64,000 bases of DNA from Pestalotiopsis fici W106-1 (lineage: Eukaryota > Ascomycota > Sordariomycetes > Amphisphaeriales > Sporocadaceae). Location: assembly GCF_000516985.1 (NCBI RefSeq), contig NW_006917094.1, positions 1,488,001 through 1,552,000 on the forward strand, read 5' to 3'. Made by a program: the position numbers and the translations under genes. Shown piece after piece: positions 12,065 to 25,429 of this stretch; position 1 is the stretch's first letter; the number at the start of each line of letters is the position of its first letter. The notes beneath the pieces were generated by a model, which worked only from the letters and a program-made list of their open reading frames with translations, was not told the DNA's origin and ran no database searches.

Positions 12065-13126
12065 TCAAGAACTTGCAGCGCTGTCTGGACCTCTGTTGAA
12101 AACAGAACCATCACTCTTGGCCGAGCCGCGGACAGTTCGAGTCCTATCCGGGGGTGTATAACATGCTTCTTGCACCTTGGCGTGTTGTCGTCGTCTCTTG
12201 TGCCGAAGTAGAGCCCAAGTAGCCAACCCAACTACAGCCACAGCCCCCGCCATGGTGCCCGTCGCGGCGACTGTTGATACCCTGGACTCGTTACCCGGGG
12301 CCTCGACCGGGAACGCCGTCACTGTCACCTCACCAAGGCTTGACGAGGAGTCCGGCGACGGCGCCGTCGTCTCCACTGCGGTTGTGTAGGTCGCCTCGCC
12401 TCTCTCGGCGAAACCAGCCCCCTCGGTCAAGGATAGCGGAAAGACCTTGTGATAGACGAGCGCCCCGTTGCCGGACACGGGAACGTGCCAGGTGGCGGCC
12501 TCCTGGCCGTTGCTCAGCGTCGTCGCGGGATCAAAGCTCATCCACACCTCGGTGGGCTCGCTCACGGCGCTGACGCAGAGCCTCTGCGGGCCGGCCGTGG
12601 CGTCCATGGGGCCCACGCCCGACGTGCACTGCCAGTCGCCGGGCGGGCAGCACCACGCCTGCGGGTACTGCAGCCCCTCGTGCGTGAGCGTCGTGGTGCA
12701 GGCCGCGCTCCACTGGTTCGGGCAGGCCGTCCCCGGGTAGGCGAGGGTGGACCGCGCGCCCTCGGACGTGGCGTGCGGCCAGTCGTAGACGGCCTGCTTG
12801 CGCTGGTCGCCAAAGAGCTCGTAGTAGTTCTCGGGCATGCAAAAGTTGTTGTACGCCATGTAGACGCCCGTGCTCAGCGCCACGACACTCTCGACGGCGT
12901 TGACGCCAAAGCAGAGGCTGACACCAAACTGGTACGATGTCTGCGGGTAGACGACCGTGGTCAGGTCGGCGCAGTAAACTGATGGGGTGCATCCTGGGCC
13001 ATCGTACGAAAAGGGTGTTGTTTGTGCCGGTAGGTACAGAGACGTTGAACTTGGTTCGTTGCTGGCTGCTGTTGCCAACGCGGTGAATTCCACTGTACTT
13101 GTTATCGTGACTGTCCTAGGGGCCAT
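12065..13126 (-). CDS. Cys-rich single-pass membrane protein, unknown function
   Basis: Single exon, 353 aa from the ATG at 13126. Residues 1-280 form a Ser/Thr- and Cys-rich probable ectodomain with ten cysteines near 46, 52, 72, 96, 135, 143, 159, 160, 167 and 184. They include the CC-P-x-GDWxC motif (QAWCCPPGDWQCTSG) seen in many fungal plasma-membrane or wall-associated proteins. One transmembrane helix lies at about 288-308, followed by RHKRRRQ (positive-inside) and a short tail of about 45 residues. There is no clear N-terminal signal peptide, so it may insert as a type III protein, or a 5' exon is missing. An upstream in-frame extension to 13252 lacks signal character. The layout resembles fungal wall-sensor-like proteins, but no function should be assigned. 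Confidence 0.8.
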   Translation of the reverse strand: MAPRTVTITSTVEFTALATAASNEPSSTSLYLPAQTTPFSYDGPGCTPSVYCADLTTVVYPQTSYQFGVSLCFGVNAVESVVALSTGVYMAYNNFCMPENYYELFGDQRKQAVYDWPHATSEGARSTLAYPGTACPNQWSAACTTTLTHEGLQYPQAWCCPPGDWQCTSGVGPMDATAGPQRLCVSAVSEPTEVWMSFDPATTLSNGQEAATWHVPVSGNGALVYHKVFPLSLTEGAGFAERGEATYTTAVETTAPSPDSSSSLGEVTVTAFPVEAPGNESRVSTVAATGTMAGAVAVVGLATWALLRHKRRRQHAKVQEACYTPPDRTRTVRGSAKSDGSVFNRGPDSAASS

Positions 13127-16100
13127 GTTGATGGTTTGGAGGTAGAGCGTTGTTGTTGAAACTTGAATAATTGATATCTCTTTTAAAATGCAATCTTGAT
13201 TATCGAGACATATCATGGCATTATATAGTTCGTATTTCTGGGCCACTTGCACAGAAGCCAGGGCATGGATCCGCCAGCTCGATCTCTGCCAGATCGAAAC
13301 AAAAGTCGACAGCTCATCGTGTCACTCAATGTGCAACTACACTTTGAGGCAATAGAATTCATCACCTGTGCACAACAAGGCAATCTAACAGGAACCCGTG
13401 TCATGGAATAATGTAAACAGTTCTAGAATAAAGGACCGCATCACCTGACCAACCAATGTGAAAGGCTGGACGACCCTAGTATTGCTTTAACCTAGGTCAT
13501 ATTCTATTTCGCTCGAAGGTATCACGATGTGACGCATGTTGTTACTTGGTGCTGTGACGCAATTTGCTAAACTAATGCTTTCGTGCAACAAAGTTGCATA
13601 CGCCCGTGACTGACTTTGCGCGAGAAAGCACGCCTCATCGTGACGAAATGGACAGCGAGATGACAAAGAGTGCCGACTCTGCGACCATAAGACAAGCAAA
13701 CACTACAAGTTGATCACGATAGACAGGTAATATAACGGAAATCAGAATCATCATCTCCTGCACGAAGCCTATATGCCCTTTAGCATGGGCAGTCATAGGT
13801 CGGCTTCAGGGAAAGGAGATCACACGAAGCAGCAATCAAGGCATATATCTGTATCTTGTGCGGAGTAACACATATAATACGGACAGACATTTGCATAGTG
13901 TACCCACAGCGAGGTCATCTAGAAGGATGTTGATGTTCTAGAATTGCCAGAGCATTTGGTAGGGACTCTGCTCGTTGCATTGCTTAGAACGAAACGGTAA
14001 AATAGGATCAAGCCCAAACTTTGACAAAGACCATCCAAACATCCAGTACTCGAAAGCCCGTCTCGTCAAACTTGTGAGTATCGAAGATAAGTTGACCCTG
14101 AGCTTGGGCCATACTATGGAGATTATGATACAACAGATTGCACCTTTGCTCGTCATGGTCTCCGACTTTAGGCAGGTGAGAGATGCTGCATTCGGTCATC
14201 AGCACCATATACCAACCTAGTTTCGTAAGCAAATGGATGACCATAGTTTGACCTCAGGCTTTTGAAAAGACTTTTCCTGAAGCTAAGGCATCACCGTTTA
14301 CTACATCTTTAAAGTCAAAACTATCATATAATCATGTATGAACGTCGGATTTGTCAGCCTCCATGTACCATTAGCCTTTTGTATTCTATTCTTCCAGGAT
14401 TTATCTGAGAAGTACTAACAATGTTTAGGGAGGGCACCGTGGATCCTGAGCGTGCTTGATTGAATGTTCGTTCAATAACCCACAAAAAATTCCAAGTTCA
14501 GATCTTTGCGAGTGGCTAAATCTCTCAATACGGGCTCCTTCACCAAGACTAGCACATCGAAAATGATTTCGAGTAATATCACCTCATCTACATCTTGACC
14601 GACTGTGACGCGACATCGCATCTCCAAGCCCTCTTGTGAAACCCAGACGACCATCATGTATACGGAGTATTGATACGTCGTCGGTACTAAAGTTCCAAAA
14701 ACCGGCCCCGTAACAAGAACCATAGAAGCCCATCGCCCCTCGGAAGCATGTAAGACTCGGCACTCGGTCCAACCAGAATCAAACTCCGTGATATCGCCAC
14801 TCGCTCACTCAATAAAACAGGCATCTTACCGCGAGGACGGGAACGAACAACACCATTATTGCTCCGCCGCGGGCTCTCGTCTGCATACCGAAAGAAGAAG
14901 CATTTTTGTATATGTGTGTATAAGCCCATAATTGCCACGAGGTCATGTTCTTGAAGATTACACGACATGAAAAAAAGGCGTCAGCCACCCTTTCTTCATC
15001 CCTCAACCAAGTCCCTTGCAGCATTGAAAGTTGGGATATGCACAACACACCCTCTACCGAAATCGGCCGTCACTTGACGCAAGTCTCATTTGGCAACCTG
15101 CTTTCTTGGCAGCTGCCTTACCATCCTAGAATCCCAACCGGCTCCTCTTTTCAATGGGGAAAAAGTTACATGAGGTCTTTCGTTGTTTGGACTTCGGTGA
15201 GTCAGCCCGTGGCGTTGCTCCTACCCGTCCATAGATACAGTATATTGCATCCCACCTTTTTTTTTTTTCGCTTTCGTTCCCGGGGACCTATGGAGATTTG
15301 ACAAAAGAATAATGACACAGTAACATGCAAGCGTGCGGCCAAGAGAAGGCCGTGGGAGAGGACAAGGTTCAGCCCCGTAAGGCAAAGGGGGGAGGACCCG
15401 GAAATGGGGGAGGGAAGGACGACGGATTCTCCCCTCGTCCCCCCTTCTGCCCTCTAGGAGGGAATTTCCGCCCAGGCTTTTCTCCCATTCGTCAGATAAT
15501 GGGCCTTGGTCATTTCTGCCGTGCAAAAGTCATTACCGAAATTTCCAACTGCACCTTTCGCGTGGTTCCTCTATCCGGGGTGGCGGACTGCGGCTACTAC
15601 TCGGGGCCAGAAAAGTTTTGTGTACGTTGGGACCCAAAATTCAGAAAATGGATAACGGGAAAAAAAAAGAAAAGGAAAATTAGACAGAAAAACAAGAAAA
15701 AAGGGTTGTTGGCCGTGGTACTTTGCAACGTATATCTCATTTTTACCACATGGTCTGTCTGCCTTGCAGCGGGGCAGCGTGGGAAAGGGTAACACGAGCC
15801 TCTTCGCCTGTATCTATCCATGAATTCTTGGACCCCCATTCCGCCAAGAATATGTTTTTTTTTTTAATTTAAAAAATCACTTCTTCGTTTTCTTCTTCAC
15901 GGTGGTAGTTGCTACTGCCATTGCACCGCAGTTGGCCTTTCCCCTACGTTTACCCCACCTGGTTCCTGTTTCATGGGAATTGTCCCGGTGACCCAAAACG
16001 GGAAAATACAGTATACGTTTATTCCTTCAATTCACCTCGGTAGGCAAATCCTGAACCGAGCAACTAGTGGCGAGTGGGAAATGTTTAGATCACGTTTTGC

Positions 16101-16518
16101 TATATGCGCCTCGGTCTCGATTCAATCAAAGTCGTTATTCTCCGGACCACTGATGGCATTTGCTTATCTACCAGCGTTGCACCTGCAGTTGAGCGGCAAG
16201 TAGAGAGTATACTTGTAGCAAATGCATCACGTGTGGCCATAAATACGCCTTATCATCTATGTACCTGCGTTAGGAACATGTCAAGGCATATTTTGAAAGA
16301 AAAAGGCGCATGTCTAATCAAGAAAAAAGCCTACATGCAAGGTTCCTTTCTCCGGGATGTCTAGGAAGAAAGAGAGAAAAACGGGCCAGAACTTACTATA
16401 ACTCGTTGCCGAGCGAGGTTGTCATTGGGGGCCGAAGATTCGGGGGCCAAGTTGCGGGAATCACGGGGGACGGACGACGGACGGGGCTGATGGAAATAAG
16501 GAGGGTGTGGACGGGCGC

Positions 16519-16539
16519 AAAAAAAAAAAAAAAAAAAAA
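16519..16539. repeat. A21 homopolymer
   Basis: Twenty-one consecutive A in non-coding DNA. Confidence 0.95.
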
Positions 16540-17500
16540 CAAGTGTATCTGTCAAAAGACCAAATGCCCCATTCGCGGCTAGTTTGCCATTGGAAGCTTC
16601 TACTTTCCCCCCATTCTCACGTTCCACGGCTCTATCCCGTGCCGCTTGCTTTCTTGTCCGCGATAATGTCTCTGCCTTGTGGTGGCGACTTGGCTTCGGC
16701 TCTTGTCCATGCAAAATGCAGATGTTTTGGGTCAAGCCACCGAGGCGCTGCCATTCACTCATCCGTCGGTCGATTGCTTCGATGATAGAAGAAAAAAGAT
16801 GTAGCTTTGTCATTCTCATGTGGCGTCGGCTGAGCCGGCAGCCAATGATGCATTACCTGGATAGGCATTCTGCATGATCGGCAAAGAGGTGACTGTAATT
16901 GGATCAAGGGTAGATCACAATCTGAATATAGAAACCCCCTTGCTTGATGCAGCATCTCATGGTCACTTGGTGCCATGAGTAAGTGTATGGAAGATTTGAA
17001 GTTGCAAAATACCTACTTGGAAGAATATTTCATTCCTTTGTGGCACAGGACTCCTTCCTCCAGAGAAACATTTATCTTATTGCCAGTGCAACATAGTCGC
17101 ACGTCGGATGCCGATCCCGAAGGAGCCCACAGTGTGATATTTTATTTCTGCAGTACTCGGACTGTTCTTCTCACTGTTGCACTCCTGTGACTTTATTGCA
17201 CCTTCTCATGTGTTTAGTTGGATAGCGAAAGGAGCCTGAGGATCCTCCACAGTCCTTTGGAATCTTTAAATTTCGAATATCGTTTACGCATCTGCTGCAT
17301 CCAATGAGGTAAATGCAACCCATCTACTCATTTATGATGATAGAGTTATGCTTTGCTTGGCGTGCAGACTGAAAATGACGATTCCACCATGGGATACAAG
17401 TTTCGTGGGATGATTGGAGCGATAGAACTCCGATCCCACAGAAGCATAGAATTTCAGGAATGGCGTTGCATACAATCATATGATGCCATAGCCAAGATCC

Positions 17501-17740
17501 TCAAAAAGTCGACGTGCATAGTCCGTCTATTCTTGCAATGTGACTGTATATGCTGATGCTGTCGACCTTGTAATGGTCGCCGATGGCCAGATGATACTCT
17601 GCAGCTTCGGCCTGGGGACTCGATGAGAAGGTGACCTTGTTCCAAGGATGATGTGTTACACCAGGCTTGAACTTTGCTATTGGTGCAGTAGTCGCAGTGA
17701 GTATATGCCCAAGGCTGATTTTGCTGAATGATTGATGCAT
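17501..17740 (-). CDS. Possible orphan small ORF
   Basis: An ATG frame of 79 aa with no introns assumed. Its N-terminus (MHQSFSKISLGHILTATTAP) resembles a short fungal secretion signal with an Ala-rich end, followed by a polar region with a single late Cys. It matches no family I know. It sits alone in the desert, and an opposite-strand frame overlaps it. It could be a lineage-specific secreted protein, a relic, or chance. Confidence 0.2.
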   Translation of the reverse strand: MHQSFSKISLGHILTATTAPIAKFKPGVTHHPWNKVTFSSSPQAEAAEYHLAIGDHYKVDSISIYSHIARIDGLCTSTF

Positions 17741-20700
17741 AGTTCCTGTAGTTCTATGAGCAATCAACTTTATAATGATGGAAAAGATGATACGAGAAAA
17801 CTAGGACAACCCAAACTGGAATGGTTTCCCAACCTTGTCATGTTCGGATTGGCCAGGCCTTGACTCATCTTTTGCAAACCGCCCCATTAGTGCAGTCATG
17901 TCTCTGGCAATATGAAGCCAAACATGGTCGATTGGTCGTAATGCTTGGCTTTGAGAATGCGTTCAAGTTACAATACTACCTACTTGGGAAAGGAATTAAA
18001 CAGTATTGACACATGTTTCCTATTCTACCCAGAAATGCGATTGATTTGGTGTACTTCGTATTCCGAGTAAGTCTGGGGAGAATTGCTTCACCGAGAGTGA
18101 TGTGTTACAACTGCTTGTATACCCGGCTACTCCATAGTAGGCATCTAGGTTAGAGATGTCTAGAACTGGGCACTGCTGCATCCTATCTTCATGCACACGT
18201 ACAGGCCAGTTTTCCACAACCCAGGTCTGCCGCGCAGTTCCATAGTAAGCCGAGCAGCCAGAGTTGAGATGAGTCCTTGAAAGACGTGATACTGTGAGTA
18301 GTGTCAAGAATGAGGCAACCAAAGTATCGTGTTACATGAGGGGGAGATTGAGCACTATTCATGGCTCAGTTGCTCCATTATTGTGATGTCTGCTCATGAA
18401 AGCGGCCAGCAGGAACCATTAACTTGGGCCTCCGACCAGGGGTGCGGGTTGATTACCGGCTCGACTAGGTTCATTGCATATCCACCAAATAAGTTCACTA
18501 TTGACCGGTTCGGTATAGGTGCGGGAAGTCGTGAATCCCAGTCGAGCTGACGAAAAACCCGGGTGGACTGTCAGACAAGATTAAGGGTACTAGGTAGTGA
18601 TGTCGCTTCAACATGCGGCATCTTGTGCACTTCGGCGGCTATAATGCGCAGAACCTGACAGATATCGTGGGAGCTCCGAAAATAATAATCATGACCAAAG
18701 TAAGCATCGTCAGACGGGACCTTACTGAGCGCCGGAAAGTTTCCCGGCGGTGAAGCGTCATGAGAGAAGAGGCAGCGCCAAGGAGGATGACTACTAGTGC
18801 TTCTGTTTGGAGGCTGGTATGCTTGTTTGCTTGCTTGCCAGTGGCTGAGCGTATGGGCGTCCCCAAATAGATTGGATCGTACATAAGGACAAAAAAAAAA
18901 AGTCGTCAGACTAAGCCGCATCTGGATCTATTTCTCGAAGACAAGCTCCAGTGCAAGAGTCTGTTGACGCCCTAGGATTGTTAACACACAGTTTTAATGA
19001 TGAAGATAGGTGGTCTTTTTTCTTTTTCTTTTCTCCCTTAAACCAATATGTGTAGGTATCAGGTATTGTTGCGAGTAACAACAACCTATTACTCAAGCAA
19101 GATCCACTGAAGTCATCTTACCTTTGAGGTATGTAGTCAATTCCAATTGTCTTGGCTCCCACCCTGGATCGCCAAAACCCGTCGTCACTCCTCAGGTGTC
19201 ACCCACATAATAAGCACGATGTGTGGAATAACCCAGGTTCGCAAGTATGTCCTGTAGGACGACGACTGATGACAAGCTGTGCTCAAACCTCGGTCGAAGT
19301 ACGTGGTATGATGTCAAAGTTCTTCGCCATTCCACGCCTTGACTGATTTGATTATCAAGAGAAACCCGCCATAGATTGTTGCCTGGCCTATACCAGTCGG
19401 GAAAAAAAACCAAAATTGTTCCGAACGTGCCGCCTGGGGGTGGTGGCATGACTTGTTTGCGTTTGCGCATCTTGGGGTGAGAGAGTACATACGTGCGGCA
19501 GGTATGTTAGAATCCATAGTAATGTAGTGAGCGTTAAGTCCTGCGGCGTCTTTGCAGCGTCCCCATTACCTAGCAGTCGAGCTCCAGGGCTTCACGGCGT
19601 CCCCGGGGTGGGTCAACGGGTAAGAAACCCCCGGTTCACCGGGTGCAGCAGGGTTCAAGCGCAATCGAGCTGCCGGTCGACGTCGGCTTATGTTGCGAGC
19701 ACGCCCCTTGTGATTAGAAACGAAGGGTGGAAGAAGTGTCAAAGAGCGTCAAGCAGTCATGGTCCACTTGTTTGAGGGAGAAAAGTGAGGGTGGCCTGAC
19801 GTAGTTCAACGGCTTGACGGCTGGCGAGCGGATGCAAGCGGGCAGGCAGAGACCGACGTGCAGGGCATGAGAAGCGCTTCTATTCCCTCCCCTGTCATTA
19901 TCATCACTAAACTGACTGATCAAGCAGCCAGCCACTATTATCGAGGCGCAGCCAAGTGAGTCCATTTTCCACCACTGCGCTGGTAACGAGGCAGGGGTAT
20001 TACAGGTTCTATGCGTCGTTTCTGTAGAGCTATTGGCCAGCTCCCGAATGAAGAAGCACGCGATACCCTGGTGATCTTCTCAAGTCAATAACTAGGGGAC
20101 GACTAGGTATGATCTGGTGGCATGCTCCATCACTGTCATTTGCAGTGCAGCGAGCATTGTCGTCACGCATCGAACCAAACTGTAAAATCTATCTGGGGTA
20201 TATCCCGCAAAAATGGATTTCCAATCCGTAGGTTGAGCCGTGGAATGGAATAGTCGACCTGCATACATGACCTTGAGGTGTGGACGATCGGGTTAGGCAG
20301 AAGTTGTCGCCTAATTTGATAGCTGCCTCTTGCGGACCGTGGAGGGGAGAAGAAAAAAAAAAGGTTGTTTCCTTAACCCGAAGCGGTATTTTTCCATGAC
20401 TGTTTGGTGCCGATAAAAAGAAGTTGCTACTTTTTCATACCGAGATGTAGTAGATGCATTGTGAGACTTGTGTGGATGAGATGCATATTGTTTCAGTTCT
20501 GGGCCCAGGAATTAAAGTGTGGCAAATACGATGAGCCACTGGTGATGATTGGGGACTATGCAACTGGGCGACCGATAGGGCTGCTCACAGGGTCCAGTCC
20601 AATCCCTTTATTACCTTAATCAGGTACCCGGAGTGGTGGCTAGCCATCGGTGGGCCAGCTCATCTACCATTTCTAACCCCCAAATGGGCTTTCGGTGAAC

Positions 20701-23700
20701 CGCGAGGAGAGGACGTTATTGTTCCTGAGTCAAAATGTCTTGTGACCGCTCAATTTGTTTCAGTGCCGCAAAGGTGCTCTCGTGCAAAGCCAGGATACTG
20801 TATAGTAGTACCTAGTCGTGGATAGTAAGTAGGTAGTGCAATGGGCGGGGCGTATTGATAGCCGAACGACATACATGGACAATGGCATCCAGCCATGCGC
20901 ATGCCCCCCAGCTGTGACCATGGGAATTGATGGACCACCCCCAGTTCGTATCTGTTTTTGGTGCCAGAGTGAATTGCTGGACGGCATTGGTGGTGTGTCT
21001 TCGGGATGGAATGCGATCCTAGGAGAAGCGGCGGAGGCAGAGTGCTGGGAGGGCGTCATGATCACCAGTTTCTTCTGAGGTCGAATAGATTGCCGGATAT
21101 TCGGTTATCTGCTGACTCTGAGAATTGAGCTCAGGGGTCACTCAATGAGTCGCAGTCGTAGTCGTCGATGGATTCTACTATTCTTGGGTCAGTCACTTTA
21201 AAATCGGACCCAAGGATCTGGATTGCGACGATCAGAGAATGCTGGCAATCGATTCTTCTGAAACAGGTGACAGCCCGTAAGGCAGAATGCCTCAGCTGCT
21301 GGGCTGGATCTTGGCGAATCGCCTGAGACAATTGATTTTAGGTAAAGCAAGGTAAGTAGCTAGCTAACGAAAGTGAGTTTAGCGGCTGCCCGCGAGTTTC
21401 CAGGCCCTGCATGGACCGCTGTGCGACCTCTATTGGGCCAGGACCGAATCCGGGTGGGTTCTAATTCATGACCTGCATAGTGTAGATCACCTGGATGAGC
21501 ATAGGCATGGTTGGCCAAGAAGTGTTTTTTTTTTCCGGGCCTGGGACTCTCTGGTTTAGATGCAGAATGGAGAAATGATGATTGAAAGGCTCAATTATCG
21601 CGGATTCATGTCATTACCATGGATGAAGGCCCCCAGGGCAATGCCTGCTATCTACCCCAGGTCAGCTGGCAAATCCCTCAAAAAAAAGGAACTCGGCAAA
21701 CGTGCCCCGTCAGGTCCATTGACTTCTGTATGTGTGTCCATATCCGCAGGACCGATTAGGTAGAGCTCACCCACGAACCGGAAAAAATGACATATTTCGG
21801 GAGCGCGCCGAGGGTTTCCAAATAACGTCAGCTACTAGTTAGATAGTGGTCTTACCCCTACGAGACGAATAAATTCCAGATCTATGGTAGATCGTTTTTG
21901 GCGGATACGCAGGGTCTCGGTCCTGGATTGCCAAGTCTCCATGTCTCTCCATGCGAACATCGATGGAAGTTTCTCAGACGCGCGAGAAGAATTATTACTG
22001 TTCACCCGTACGACAACCAATGGAGCAGCCACACAATGGGGTTATCCAAGCAGAACGAACCCTAGGTCCCCAGGGCAGTTGCACAGCCCTATGACTCTTT
22101 CGGTAGCGGCAGCCATCCATAAGCACCAAGAGACTGCCGGGTCGACTAGCTAGGTATTACATGCCTACATTTAGGAAAGTTGTACGAAGTAATTGTCGCA
22201 CAAGCTAACCATCTTCGCCCCGCCCCCACCTTATATGAGTTATACGTCCGGCCCCAAGTAGGAAGTCAGAGCAGCATATACTCCATGCCATTGCGACCAT
22301 GTAAAGATAGCTCAATTCGACACGGGATACGCATGGACAGGCGGATGCATCATTGAATGACACCCAAATCGTTTTCTTGTTCGTAATTTATTTTATTTTG
22401 CAATCAATCCATCGAGATCTACCCGTTTGTATGTAGCTCAGAAGCTTTAGATGACTGCGCATGGAAGAAGCTGACCACCCAAACCCACCAATCCCATAGA
22501 TATAGTTGGTAGTGGTTGATGTTTTTTCCCCCTTGAAGAGTCAAAGTTTGGCTGCGCCGTTTTACAATTTAGACGCTACCGAAACCGGCTTCAGTCGTGC
22601 CTGGAGCTATCTAGAGACACGCGAATGTACAACCTCGATTGATATTGGAGCCATCATTTAACCTACAATCCGTTGGGGCCGTGAATGGCTGGCGAGCTCC
22701 AACCTGGCTGGCAGTCATGGCACGAGGCGTTGTTCTAGATATCATGATATACAGCATGCGACTCATCAGACGCATATCCGCAATGTAGGCAAGCAGCTAT
22801 AATTTCCATTGTTTCACTCGCCATAGTCTTTGACGTGATGGCGTCGCAAATGCTGTAAAGTCTAGAACTCCGGAAAAAAATAATATGCCGGAGTTGCATA
22901 GACTTTGCAAGCGATCCGGCTGGGTGTCCCCGAGGAATACCACCTGTCCAAGACGTTGATCTTGCTTCTGTAGCAGCAAATGGAGTTGTAGGCAGGGATG
23001 CTGCACTCGAGGGAGTCGAGTAGAGGTAGTATCGAAATGTCTAGGATGAGATCGAGGCATATGCCTGCAACATGTGATGCTGATGCTTGCGGATACTTTG
23101 GCGCTTGCGATGATATTTCCCGACTTGTAATACTTCGCAGGTATAGTTGAGCATCTAAGAAGATAGGTATGGATGTTGCTTAACCTAGGTACGTTAGCAG
23201 CAACATGACCTAACCCACTGCAGGTCAAGGTGAGTGACTCCCTTGTGATCGCGGATCTCCTCTGAGAGGTCCCGAGCCGGGCATCCTGGAGACGGCTTCC
23301 AGTCGCTGGTAGCAGCACGAGTGCTCAGATTGGTGCAAATCCGCCCTGCTCATATGGGGCCTGCTCGTTGATGTGCTCAGCAGTACCTAGTAGCGTTAGT
23401 GGTGGATCGGTACCTACGGGATATCCATCCTGGATACATTACACATTTACCTCAGAATACCTTGACCTTGCCGACCTACCTTCAGGTTAGCACTTGACTG
23501 AGCGTCCGGCTGGGGGGCCCTGGTTCTTGGCTGTTGGACTGGTTGCTAACCTTGGAAACGCAGGCCACCCCCCCTGCAGCATCTGTACATCTATTCGACT
23601 ACCAGCCATACCTTGGTAGGTTCGAATCAGCCAGCCCAAGTAGGTATTCTAATAAGGTCGAACATTACCTCCAGGAATGCGGAATGCAGGTCTAACAATA

Positions 23701-24747
23701 TTCGGCATATGTACACTGCAAGGGCTGCAAATGCGTCCGCCCGCATCAACCGTCGACTCCCGCAGCAAGAGAAGGACAGATCGTGACCTTACAGTAGGTA
23801 TGTAGGTAGGTACTAGGTAATGTACCCAGCCAGGTAAGCAAGGCGAGTATGCACCTGTAGAATAGTGGTCAGTAACGCTTTCCTATAGAGCCCGGCCGAG
23901 GGTGAGTGACTCTGATTCCTCTGTCTGAGTCCTTTTTTTTTTTCAAGTCGCATAGATCCTGCTCGTGTTTCTTGCTTTTCTTTTTGGTGTCTTTTTTTTT
24001 TTTTTGGTTCCCCTCCCGCGTTCAATCAACCCCAACGCCGAGTATTCTGACTACACACCAAGTACCCGACCCATTTCAAATGCTTCCTTCTGTTACCCTC
24101 CACCAGACACTCAGCGTATCCCGGCGCTCAGATATCAAGAAAAATGGTAGTATCACCATGCGAGATGCGTGGCCCGTACGTAAAGGAACGAACCTGGAGA
24201 TCCGTCCACACATTGACGTACATCAGACAGAGACGGAGGGCCGGATCATGGGCCACACAGGACGGGACCTGGCTTGGAGGCATGTACTGTAGTGTAGTAC
24301 AACACCCCACTCTACAAGGCCTCAAGTGCTTGTCATCTCACCTAACCTGCACACTGGATCCAAACGTGGTAGCGGGAGTATGTAGGAAGGTATCTTTAGT
24401 ATCTGTCTGACTTGCCCCAGAAACGCGAGCCGTTGTCCTTTTTTTTTTTCTTAATTATTTTCCTTTGACGCACACTAGTCTCGTTTTTCTTTTCTCCCTC
24501 CCCCTCTCTCCTACACACCCCCAAATGCAGAGATACACCTGGGACTGCGCCTTTTACTCATCATCGGCAAGGCACCCTGCGCCATTCTATTCCAGTGCCA
24601 GGTGGTGTGTTGCATGTATGTACCTCACGTACCTGGCTTCCACTTGACCTCAAGCTGCCAGTGGACCTCTTTGGAGGAGGAGATCCATGGGACCCACCAA
24701 AAGCGACTGCTAAGCTGCACTGCACTCTGCACTGCACCGCGCTCAAG

Positions 24748-24765
24748 CTGCTGCTGCTGCTGCTG
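24748..24765. repeat. (CTG)6 microsatellite
   Basis: Six perfect CTG units in non-coding DNA. Confidence 0.9.
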
Positions 24766-25040
24766 CATGCAGACTGGGACATGATCAATGATCCGCAGCT
24801 CTACCTATGTAGGTACCAGACCTCCATTAGGCAAAGTACCTCTACGGCCTTTTACTTGTCTGGGACCTTACATGTAAGACGAACCTGCAGTACCTACCTG
24901 ACCTACCTTACCTTTTGGCCCAGGATGTATTTCGTCACTGCTGCCTTCACGGCCCTTATTCATATGACTACCACTTGACCGACCCCAGGCTCCAGGGCTA
25001 TAAGGCTACGATGCCGTCTCCGTCCTGAATCATGGAATAA

Positions 25041-25180
25041 CACCTGATACTCACTTGTCCTCGACATCTTTCCATTATCCTGATTTCCTTTTCGTCGCCC
25101 ATTTTCACGCTAGCTAGATCTGCTTTCCATTCTCGCCTTAATTTACCTATCTGTCTGTCTTTCGTCTGTCTCACTTGCAA
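25041..25180 (+). promoter_or_regulatory. CT-rich promoter tract of the small Cys-rich gene
   Basis: Strongly pyrimidine-biased plus strand (including TTTACCTATCTGTCTGTC). It is followed by a TATA-like ACATAAATAC near 25262 and then an A-rich leader reaching the ATG at 25430. This is the usual arrangement of an actively transcribed fungal gene. Confidence 0.5.
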
Positions 25181-25429
25181 AAGACTTTATCGATATCCCG
25201 TACTGCTGCTCTTGCAACAGTGCTACTGCATCTCCTTGCTTCCATCGTCAACACACCAGATACATAAATACTTGACACCAAGACAAGAACAAGAAAAAAA
25301 GGAGAAAAAAAAATAACAACCAGTCCCGAACATTCTGACTCAAGCTACAACTCTGCCAACACAATAGCAACAGCCTGGCAAGGGCAACTTTTTGGTGCTC
25401 CTGTCCGCCGAGCCCCAAACAAAGTCAAC

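Larger units (their letters stand above)
13127..25429. other. 12.3-kb gene desert
   Basis: No gene could be supported. Open frames are short, overlap on both strands and lack motifs. The longest, a 173-codon minus frame at 22797-23318, has random-looking composition. The sequence is not simply AT-rich decayed repeat: it is mixed, with A/T homopolymers (for example A21 at 16519-16539 and T runs near 23930 and 23990), a (CTG)6 run at 24748-24765, and many ACCTAC/GTAGGT words concentrated at 23.1-24.9 kb. The right end is the promoter of the small Cys-rich gene. Confidence 0.6.

Noticed and set aside
12449..12982. 177-codon plus-strand ORF opposite the Cys-rich membrane protein
   Set aside because: A GC-rich antisense shadow of the real gene, rich in Arg/Gly/Ala without structure.
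15325..15792. 155-codon plus-strand ORF
   Set aside because: Made largely of a G-rich stretch and an A-rich run translated as poly-Lys; there is no domain and an opposite-strand ORF is equally long.
18020..18322. 100-codon minus-strand frame with a hydrophobic start
   Set aside because: It opens from TTG with no ATG and no convincing splice acceptor, so I did not list it as a gene.
22797..23318. 173-codon minus-strand ORF
   Set aside because: Longest frame in the desert, but with random-like composition, no motif and no promoter-like tract ahead of it.
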